DNA of 64,000 nucleotides from Cycas panzhihuaensis (lineage: Eukaryota; Cycadophyta), in contig CM041465.1 of assembly GCA_023213395.1 (NCBI GenBank), positions 231,453,741 through 231,517,740 of the forward strand, given 5' to 3'. This document shows, piece after piece, positions 56,144 through 64,000 of the stretch (positions are counted from its first letter, which is position 1; the number at the start of each line of letters is the position of its first letter). Under the pieces are notes generated by a model. It saw only the letters and a program-made list of their open reading frames with translations, had not been told where the DNA came from and did no database searches. The translations under genes and the position numbers were made by a program.

Positions 56144-56704
56144 CTATTTGGGGGAAATAAGTTTGTTTGGTGGTGATTGGAGATCGTAAAGTTTATGAGT
56201 TTGGCCATACTGATCTTTAAACATTATAAATGGATTGTTTGGGGAATTATTGGTGTTGTAAGTCATTTGGAGCCATTGGACTCTTAGGATGGCATCTAAT
56301 CCCCCAATGGATAAGACATAAAAATTTGACCTGAGCTGATATGTGTTGATTTGGACTTGGAGGTTTCGAATAACTCCCACACAATGAAGGGTGTACTGGC
56401 TTGATAAAGAACAATTAAAACCTAGTTTTGGCTTGACGTAAAGATTTAGTTGTCTGGCTACTACAATATCTATGAAGTTTAACAATGCACCATCATCAAT
56501 CAAAATTGTAATGGGAGTCTTCCTTAGGAACCCTTTTACTCGCAACAGGTCAGGGTAGGCAGAAGAGGAAACAACGGATAAGGAGGCTTCGAGTTTGGGT
56601 TCAAGTGGCAGGGAGGTTTCCAACAATGGTTCATCTTCAGAATTAGAATCGGGGTTGATGGTGAATAGTACTCTTTTTAGCTTTACATATTTTAATGTAC
56701 CCAA
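56144..56704 (-). pseudogene. J protease
   Basis: A 186-residue open stretch. GFLRKTPITILIDDGALLNF corresponds to the retroviral-type protease motif, with DDG in place of DSG, and LDAILRVQWLQ to the second half (usually LGMQWL). It would cleave the Gag-Pol precursor. One of the longer undamaged stretches of J. Confidence 0.82.
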
Positions 56705-56779
56705 GGACTCATTTTTCTCTGCACTGTGTGGATAGGTCAGCTTCCTTGTTCTTGTGTGCCTTAGATGTGGGTATTCATA

Positions 56780-57591
56780 CTAGTGTCAATGACTATTTTG
56801 CTATTGGTTGTTCTGCTGGTTGTCGTTGAGAGTCCTCTGCTCGAAACCTGGGGGGCTTATATGGGTCTATTGGCCTTTGGCGATTGGACCATGTTGAGTC
56901 TCTTCTAAAACTGGATGCTCACCCTGCTGCAAAGTCAACTTCAATTGCCTTGGCTGTATTGATGGCATCTCTGAGATTAGGGGTTGGTTGGTCTTCAGTC
57001 TCATTTGATTTCTTTCTTTGAGACCAATTATGTATGTTTTAATTAGCGTTTGCTTTATCATGATTTTGGGTAACTCTATTGTGAATACCCTGAAACTCAT
57101 CGACATATGCTTCTACCAGAATTGATTGTCTTAACCAAATAACATTTACAAACTGAATTGTTCCACATTTTGTCATATTGCTTGAAGAAACATTTACAAA
57201 ATTGATCCCATGTTTGATTTGCTAGATATTCTCGAGTTCACCCTTTATATTAGTGATGGGCTTTTCCTTCCAAGTGGATGGAGGCAAATGTCAACTGATC
57301 AGCATGGGACATCTGATTGAGTGCAAAGCATGATTCCAGTTTACTAATCCAATAGCGAGTTGCATCCTTATTAAAGTTTGGATCAAAGATAAGTATATTG
57401 ATCTTATGATTAAATGTTTGTTGACGTGGAGATTGGGGAGGTGGGGTTCTGCCTTGTGAGGCATTTATGGAGTTGGAGGTGGATGCCGAGATGAAATTGG
57501 AGAGTTGGACATGCATGGATGCAACCTCTTTGGCTATATTTGCAAGGTGTATTGAGAGCTTGAATGTATCATGATTATGTGTGCCTTGCAT
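56780..57591 (-). pseudogene. J gag
   Basis: MQGTHNHDTFKLSIHLANIA starts at 57591. KDATRYWISKLESCFALNQM and QLTFASIHLEGKAHH form the front of the gypsy gag domain. It continues in changed frames with TREYLANQTWDQFCKCFFKQ. No convincing zinc knuckle could be read. Confidence 0.8.
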
Positions 57592-59157
57592 AATAAGTAA
57601 CTACATTTTCAAAGAGCAAAGGCTCTCGGATTAGTTTGGTGGTGCCATCATTTATGAAACAAAGGGTCTTGATGAAGTGGGATATGGTAAGAAAAAAGGA
57701 ATACAAGAAATGGGAGGAATAAGATTAAATGGGTTTTGATCAAATGGGGAAAGATAAGTATAATAGGCATTAAAGAAGTGGGAATGCATGAAAGGGAAAA
57801 AAGAGGGGAAAAGGGGATGGGTTACGGGGTATCTATAGATTGTTAACCTCGAAATTTGAGTACGAAAATCACTTAGTGCACTTGTATGAGCACAACGAGC
57901 TTGTCGAGATGATATAGGTGAGTGGTAAGCAGAAAATTGAGGCTTGTGGGGCCTAAACGGTCCCTGTAGGCCAGTTTTCCTTGAAAATGACAGTTAAAAA
58001 TGACCTAGTGGAGACTAATCAGCACGATGCACTAATCGAAATAAGATCTATGAATTTTTATGGTCACTTTAGGGTCGTGGATTTTTTCTATTTTTGTGTC
58101 GAGTCTAACGGTACAAGTCTTGTTTGAATTCGAGAAGCATTATCAAAGTTATGATTCTTTTTGCTTTTTGTTTTGGATTGAAGAGGACTGACTGAGGGAT
58201 TGAGGGTCTAAGGGCTAAACTCAACTGGACTGAATATCGACTCTAATATGGGTTGGACTCAAGTGAAGTGAATATTGACTCTGATATGGACTACACTCAA
58301 CTAAATTGAATATTGACTCTGATGTGGACTAAACAGGACATAGATTATACAGAAAGTTTGGACAGGATCTCCAATGCTGTGTTTCTTGATGTTGACTATA
58401 CTAGCGTTTGTAAATTAATATTGTAGCAATTCTTCAATAATATCGACAAAAGTACACCGGTCTTAGGATCTTTGTATGGAATGTTTATATAATGAATGTT
58501 GTACAGGTGATATGGGGACCTACCAAACTCTGACCAAGGAGTATTTGGCTCTGTAGGCCCTGTAGTAAACTTCCCTATTATTACTATAGCTTGACCCAAT
58601 ATCTCAAGGCACTACCTATGGAGGAATTTTCATACCCAAAGGGTCTGCAGCCATGTTGGGGTGTTCAAGCTGGGTAACTTCCGGGCACTAACTGCTAACC
58701 CATGCACCACAGAGGGACAAACGACTGATAATCTTTCTATGCTAAGTTTATGAGGGAACTTATAAGGGTCTTCCTATATACTTGAAGCTCTGTGGAGGCT
58801 CAATTCCATAGCCAGGTTCTGTTTGAGGCCTAGGTATTGGCACAATTCGCACCTCACTTCACACAATGACTTATACCCAACTATGCTTAGTCAAAAATGA
58901 CAGATCCTTGTGATTTTTTTAGACCCTCGGCATAGGGTCTCTACCTAGACTTTAAGGGAAGGGAGGTTAGGACTCAAGACTTGGACTATGTTGCCCACTT
59001 GCAACTGATTGATACAGAGTAGCAAAATTGATTAGAAATTTAAAATGAACCTGCTTATAAGGAACAATTTTGAAAATCACCAAGGGAAAAAAGATTCATT
59101 TTTTTGTCACTTTCGAATGCTTCCACTAAATCTTTACACTTGCCTTTTGATACCACT
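57592..59157 (-). other. J leader and primer-binding site
   Basis: The minus strand shows TGGTATCAAAAGGC just inside the LTR (about 59142-59155, two bases from its end). The 1.5-kb leader has no conserved frame. About three copies of a 38-bp unit starting GAATATYGACTCT lie at 58232, 58270 and 58308. Confidence 0.7.
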
Positions 59158-59561
59158 TGATATGAATCTGATCAATAATTTTTATATCAATGGAAGCTTA
59201 TGAGGGAAAAAAGATCACAATAGTTGTTTATTAACACTTCAATAACTTATATTACATAAAATGTATAAGAGAAGAGCACAAGGAAGCTTTAAAAACACCA
59301 AAGATAATATATATGCAAGTACAATCTTACAAGATAAGATTATGACATAAGATATCTCTTTACAAATGCTTGGCCTTAAGTAAACAAAAATGGCCACTTG
59401 TCCTAGCATTTTATTGGTGAGCCATGTGACCTTTAATCTCGTTGGTGGAGATATATGGCCCGCGCATGAACCATGCAGTTGGATAATTAACATTAGCCTT
59501 CTGCACCTTAACCATGCAGTCAGATGATCATGTGCCGCTAACCTTGGGAGGTTACTTAACA
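59158..59561 (-). repeat. 5' LTR of J
   Basis: 404 bp from TGATATGAA to TACTTAACA on the plus strand, followed by TAACA. It aligns with 52835-53239. Confidence 0.92.
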
Positions 59562-60130
59562 TAACATCACAATGATAACTTTGTTATCCAAAACTTTGAC
59601 GTACAAGTTTGAGTCAGGTAGAGATCTCTCAAATCCCTTTTTCAAAATATATTAATCAATTTTCTCATGCTAGGCTCTCGAAGCCTATTTAAGGCCATAC
59701 AAGGCGTTTCTAAGTTAGCATACCAAATGCTCTTGACCTTTCTACACAAAGTCAACAGTTGCTTCATGTCAACGTCTTTTGTTAAGTCTCCATTCAGGGA
59801 TATACTTTTCACATCCATTTGGCAAAGTTGCCAATTAAATGGAGCAAGCATTGTCATAATAAGCCAAATAGGGCTCATCTTTGTAATTGTAACGAATGTC
59901 TCTTAGAAGTTGAACCCTTCTTACTGCTTGAAACCTTTAGCTATAAGTCTAAACTTGTGTTTATCTATAGATCTATCCAATCTATACTTGGTCCTATAGA
60001 TCCATTTACAACTAATTGCTTACTTCTTAGTAAAGCAATTCCACTAAATCCCAACTGTGGTTCTTCCTCATTGCTTGGTTTTCAACATCCATAACATCAT
60101 TCCACTTTTGCTCTTTAATTGCCTCCTTAG
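59562..60130 (-). pseudogene. Copia I pol: RT 5' part
   Basis: Minus-strand text runs KEQKWNDVMDVENQAMRKNH, SWDLVEL, then after stops QLCQMDVKSISLNGDLTKDV, and ends with NKVIIV at the junction with J. It is the upstream part of the I RT and continues at 52834. It stops at about 60130, where gypsy K begins. Integrase, gag and the 5' LTR of I are not present. Confidence 0.8.
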
Positions 60131-60198
60131 TGTTAGAGAATAGGGTTAGAGTGAAACAACACTAATCACATGCACAATAAGAAGCAAGAGACGAGAGA
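60131..60198. other. Junction between copia I and gypsy K
   Basis: Copia I reading is lost left of 60131 and gypsy K reading starts at about 60199. I find no LTR end or target duplication for K here. The word TGTTAG at 60131 resembles an LTR start, but no LTR follows. A truncation or recombination junction is likely. Confidence 0.45.
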
Positions 60199-60699
60199 GT
60201 GATAATGAATCCCCACGCCCAAATTCCGCCTTGCAATCAACAAGGGCATTTGAAAAATGAGCATGGAGGATCGACAAAATGGTGTGAGAATTGCCGTAGG
60301 AACAATCACAATACATGGGAATGTTATTTCAAACCCAAGAATAATGAAGGTGAAATACATAATGTCTATTCACAAAAAATGGAACGCAGAGTCGCAAGGC
60401 AATACAAGGGCAAGACAAGACTGGTTCGTTGTTTCTTATGCCAGAGATGGGGACATTACAGATCAGAGTGTCCACTGGAAAAGAAAGGAGGAGAGTACAT
60501 ATATGAAGAATGTGGACCAGCAGACCATGAATGGCCTAATTGTCCAAAAAATAATAAAGTACAGAACAACAATTTGGTGGATGTGGTCTTAGATCAAGAA
60601 AAGTCAACTTATCTGCAAACACATAGCGGTAAATCTACAGGACCTCCTCCCCTTCAAGATAATTTTCCAGATCCAACAGTGGAGAAGCAACGATTGTAG
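60199..60699 (+). pseudogene. K nucleocapsid with two intact and one damaged zinc knuckle
   Basis: A 166-residue open stretch. Knuckles are CENCRRNNHNTWEC (60283-60324), CFLCQRWGHYRSEC (60430-60471) and YEECGPADHEWPNC (60502-60543), where the first Cys is Tyr. They would bind element RNA. The capsid half expected before them is missing at the left junction. Three knuckles in one Gag are unusual. Confidence 0.82.
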
Positions 60700-60809
60700 G
60701 AGGCTGTAAAAATTCTTCAAGATGCTATGGGAGACGTTCAACAAGAAGAGTCATAACAAGGAAGATTTAAGGGCCTGTACTACAAAAGGAGAACAACATA
60801 ACCACAAGA

Positions 60810-61380
60810 AGGTATGAATCCTTGGCAACGGTTGCAAACTATAAGGATATAATTACTGAAGTAGGAGTGTCAATCCCTATATCAATAGTATTTAAGTGGT
60901 GGGAAGTAGGGTATTTTCAGCAAATGGTATTAGATCAAATTGAGAAACCAGTTCTCAGAGCCATAAAAGACACAGGAATAGACCCCAGAGTCCTAATGAT
61001 GGTTCTCAGAACAACCTTATGTAGAACTATTGTAGATTGGGGCTTAGGAGTAAATGTACTAACCGAATCCTCATGAATAGCCTTGGTAAGGCCCAATATG
61101 GTTGGCCCAGATTATTTGATTAGATTAGCTAATCAATTACAAGTAAGGCCTATGGGAACATTGTTGAATATCCCGGTAGCAGTTGCACAAGTCACCGTAT
61201 TGTTTCTATTTTGCAGTAGTATGAATGTAGGACCAAAGAAAGACTTATCCGGCTTTGTTGGGAAGACCTTGGTTATTGGCTACAAAGGCAATTCAGGATT
61301 TGGGTAGACATACATTCACTCTTTCAGCATGGGAGAGGATAGTGACTTTTCCCTTATGCTCAGATGGGCCAAAGATAGAA
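60810..61380 (+). pseudogene. K protease
   Basis: VDWGLGVNVLTESS (about 61033-61073) fits the D-G-SGVNVL active-site pattern of plant gypsy proteases, with Trp in place of Gly or Ser. After a frame change, LGRPWLLATKAIQDLGRHTF (from 61258) is the conserved second half. Two breaks interrupt it. Confidence 0.75.
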
Positions 61381-61649
61381 AAGATTGAAGATGAAGGCAG
61401 AGCTTCATCCATGACAGCAACTATAGAATCTACAGCAAGTCCTTGCTCTGAAACAACTTTTCAAATGCAACCAATGCTACCAAACAACCCTTCATCATCC
61501 TATATATTGAACTGGTTGCACAATGCCTGGGAAGAAACAGAACCAACTTCATGTTACCATATGGAATGTTGCATGGATTCTTCAAAAGAAGAGGATGAGG
61601 AGGAAAAACAACTAGTCACCCCAATTAGAATAGAGTGTATAGGGAAAAA

Positions 61650-62140
61650 TTGCTTCTATAGTTTGCGAATTACCTAAATATAATGGTGACCCACAACAAG
61701 CAAAACATCATCTACAACAATGTATTAAAATAATGAAGAATAAATGGCAGCAACAATTTTGGTATTTTGTGTTTCCCATTTCTTTGACAGGACAAGCTTG
61801 GATTTGGTATGATATGTATGCATAAAATTTTAATTCTTGGCAAGAAATGAGCAAAAATTTCTTAATAAGTTTTCAAAAGAATAAAGTTCCCTCGTTTTGG
61901 AATGGGGATGATCCATATTCACATGTGCAAAGGTGTATTTGGGAATGGACAGCATAAGAAATTCAAAAAAAAGATTGGACTCAACATTGGGGGCAACATT
62001 TGAAGGAATCTCCATTATCTGGTATAAATTTTGTGAAAGAATAAGACTGATAGATTGGGATGCGAGAGTGGAAAATTTTATCAGACTTTCACGTATCACA
62101 GTTTAAATAAGCACATTCATGGAATTTTACAAAAAATTAA
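61650..62140 (+). pseudogene. K capsid-like (Retrotrans_gag) module between protease and RT
   Basis: In one frame: PKYNGDPQQAKHHLQQCIKI, then FPISLTGQAWIWYDMYA-stop and NSWQEMSKNFLISF. This is the pattern of the retrotransposon gag domain (FxGDP, then FxxSLxGxAxxWY, then SWxxxxxxF). It is located downstream of the zinc knuckles and protease and upstream of the RT, where a capsid is not expected. Two stops and one frameshift follow. Confidence 0.6.
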
Positions 62141-62149
62141 GGAAAAACC

Positions 62150-63365
62150 TTGGAAAAAGAAGTGCATTATTTTCAGATGGAAATTAAAGAGAAAAATCTG
62201 CAGGAACAACAAACTGTTCCGCCTAGTTATTCTGTGTTGAAATATGGAGATCATAGTATAGATATCATGCCAACATATACATTAAGTCCAGATGGTAAAG
62301 TGGTGCAGGAGGAAAATAAAGACGAAGGAAATCAATATTGGGACAAAAGAACAACCCTGGATGATCACCTTGGGTGATTATTGAAAAGAAGAAACGGTGC
62401 AACAAGTGACTTCACTATTTTTGGAATATAAGGATGTGTTTGTCTAGTCTTATAAGGACTTAAAAGGCATTCCACTAGAATTGGGTGAGTACAAAATTGA
62501 TTTGATAGAAGGAGTTAAATCGATAAGGCAAAGGCCATACCGTATGAATCCAAAGCAGGAGAAAGTTGAAGCTGAGCTTGATAAGCTACTGGAAGCGGAT
62601 TATATTTTTGAGGTTGAAAACAATGAATGGGTAAGTCCCATTGTAGTTGTCCCAAAAAAAAGGAGAAACTAAGAGTTTGTGTCGACTATAGAGCTTTAAA
62701 CGAAGCCACTAAGAAGGATCCGTTTCCAATTCCTTTCACGGAGGATATTTTAGAAAGTGACAGGACGTGATGTGTACTCATTTACTGACGGATTCAGCGG
62801 GTACAATCAAGTCCAGATTGCACGAGAAGACCAATTAAAGACAACCTTCATCACTGAATGGGGTACTTACACATTTAGAGTAATGCCATTCGGATTAACG
62901 AATGCCCCTGCAACGTTCCAAAGAGTTATTCTCGATATCTTTAAACAAACAATAGAGAAAACAATTGAGGTATTTTTAGACGATTGTACACTGTTCACTG
63001 TATTAAAGGATCATCTTGGTTGTTTACGGTTGATGCTTGAAACCTACAGAAATAACAACTTATGTTTAAATCCTGTAAAATACACCTTCATGGTGCCATT
63101 CAGGACTTTACTGGGTCATGTGGTGATGAAGAATAGACTGATTATAGATCCAAATAAGGTAGCGGTGATTTTAAATTTCCCATTGCCAAACCCACAAAGG
63201 CAAGTTAAAGGATTCCTAAGGATGACAAGGTATTATCGAAAGTTCATAAAAAATTATGCTCAGATAGTTAACCCCCTGGAAATCCTATTAAAAAAGAAGA
63301 CTGAATGGCAATGGCAACTACAACAGCAGTTGGCTTTTGAATTGTTGAAAAAGAAGATAGCCTAA
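62150..63365 (+). pseudogene. K reverse transcriptase
   Basis: SLFLEYKDVFV, then YKIDLIEGVKSIRQRPYRMN and NEWVSPIVVVPKK begin the RT. After a short shift comes LRVCVDYRALNEATKKDPFP. A 202-residue open stretch (62757-63365) has DGFSGYNQVQIAREDQLKTT, FGLTNAPATFQR and the catalytic FLDD (62973-62984), then LGHVVMKNRLIIDP and FLRMTRYYRKFIKNYA. It is the best preserved gypsy RT in the window, with only two or three breaks. Confidence 0.92.
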
Positions 63366-64000
63366 GCACTAATCCTCAGGTTTCCAGATTAGGATAAACC
63401 CTTTCATGTACATGTAGATGCCTGCTTATTCGCTATTGGGTGTGTATTGACACAACCGGAAGATGATAAAATTGATTTACCAATCTATTTTGCAAGTAGG
63501 AAACTAACGGAGGTTGAAAAAAATTACTCAGTGATAGAACGAGAAGGGTTGGGCATGATATATGCTCTCCAAAAATTCAGACACTATTTACTGGCTAACC
63601 CATTTGTCTTTTTTGTAGATCATTAGGCTCTTCAGTATTTAATTAATAAGCCCATAGTTTAGGTAAGAATCAGCAGGTGGCTCATGCTATTCCAAGAGTT
63701 CAATTTCAAGATCATTGTCAAGAAAGGAGCTAAGCATACAATCCCAGATTTACTGTTGAGAGAAGTGGACTGGGAACCGACAATAGGAATTCAGGACGAT
63801 TTTTCGGATGCAGAATTATTCGCTATCCAAGCAGTACCTAAATGGTACGAGAATATAGCACAGTATCTAGCAACATGACAAACACCGCTTGGGATGGAGC
63901 GTGTCAAACGACAAAGCTTCATCATGAAAACTTTTCCCTTCCAACTAATTCAAGGAATGTTGCATAGGATGGGACCCGACCAAGTCCTAAGGAGATGTAT
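63366..64000 (+). pseudogene. K RNase H and start of integrase (runs off the window)
   Basis: VHVDACLFAIGCVLTQPEDD, then EREGLGMIYALQKFRHYLLA and VDH-stop-ALQYL, is a gypsy RNase H with its catalytic acids (Asp, Glu, Asp) in place. NFKIIVKKGAKHTIPDLLLR follows as the linker. QGMLHRMGPDQVLRRC at the right edge is the start of the integrase zinc region. A TAG replaces a codon after VDH, and another follows near 63660. Confidence 0.9.

Larger units (their letters stand above)
52835..59561 (-). mobile_element. Ty3/gypsy retrotransposon J (minus strand, chromovirus-like)
   Basis: LTRs of 405 and 404 bp are flanked by a perfect duplication TAACA (52830-52834 and 59562-59566). Minus order is primer site, leader, gag, protease, RT, RNase H, integrase and a chromodomain-like tail. 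This is the gypsy order, with integrase last. Length is 6727 bp. The LTRs differ at roughly a fifth of positions with several indels, so J is among the oldest dated insertions here. Numerous stops and shifts are present. Confidence 0.94.

Noticed and set aside
60199-64000. Possibility that K is an endogenous pararetrovirus (Caulimoviridae)
   Set aside because: Zinc knuckles, protease of the gypsy type (LGRPWL), gypsy RT and RNase H, and the start of an integrase zinc region after RNase H. Caulimovirids lack integrase and would have movement-protein text.
1-64000. Host genes, tRNA or rRNA genes, CRISPR arrays
   Set aside because: No conserved plant gene, cloverleaf or rRNA sequence was recognised, and the regular repeats seen are minisatellites or LTRs. 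A profile search could still find small non-coding RNAs that I cannot see.

Overview
This window is eukaryotic plant DNA, AT-rich, without any host gene, tRNA or rRNA that I can recognise. It is a graveyard of nested LTR retrotransposons, mostly Ty1/copia with some Ty3/gypsy. All have integrase before reverse transcriptase (copia) or after it (gypsy) and carry many in-frame stops and frameshifts. The density of nesting, the old LTR divergences (about 5 to 20% by eye) and the failure to purge old copies suggest a seed plant with a very large genome. A gymnosperm is my best guess, but it is a guess.

Layout. 1-1317: 3' end of copia element A (pol tail plus 3' LTR), apparently inserted into copia B (1318-4161). 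4162-8029: old debris with gypsy integrase pieces and a LINE-like piece. 8030-13138: complete copia D, minus strand, 191-bp LTRs. 13716-19015: complete copia E, minus, 208-bp LTRs, target duplication ATATT. 19455-25465: complete copia G, minus, 346-bp LTRs, duplication CATTT. 27065-31566: two convergent gypsy fragments, M (plus) and L (minus). 31567-39378: complete copia C, plus, LTRs of about 540 bp, duplication ACTAG, inserted just behind the primer-binding site of L. 40158-60130: copia I, minus, split by copia H (41319-52740) and by gypsy/chromovirus J (52835-59561, duplication TAACA). H is itself split by copia F (41632-46833, plus, duplication TTAAC). 60199-64000: gypsy K, plus, running off the right edge.

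The insertions give an internally consistent chronology. F (about 6% LTR divergence) lies in H (about 13%), which lies in I, and J (about 20%) also lies in I. C, D, E and F cluster at 5-7%, G and H at 13-14%.

The most interesting signal is structural. In the copia elements whose 3' end is visible, the polypurine tract sits in the loop of an inverted repeat. One arm is the last codons of pol and the other is the first bases of the 3' LTR. The arm sequence differs between families (14 bp perfect in E and F, 13 bp with one wobble in I, 14 bp with one bulged base in C, 8 bp in G) while complementarity is kept; H is the decayed exception. A second conserved palindrome lies in the U3 of the A/C LTRs and shows a compensatory base-pair change between the two LTRs of C. 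Other notable points are an 89-bp minisatellite rich in splice-site-like motifs in the long leader of C, a long hairpin in the G/H leader, GTAC/SBP-box-like clusters in the D/E leaders, and an odd NC-PR-capsid-RT order in gypsy K.
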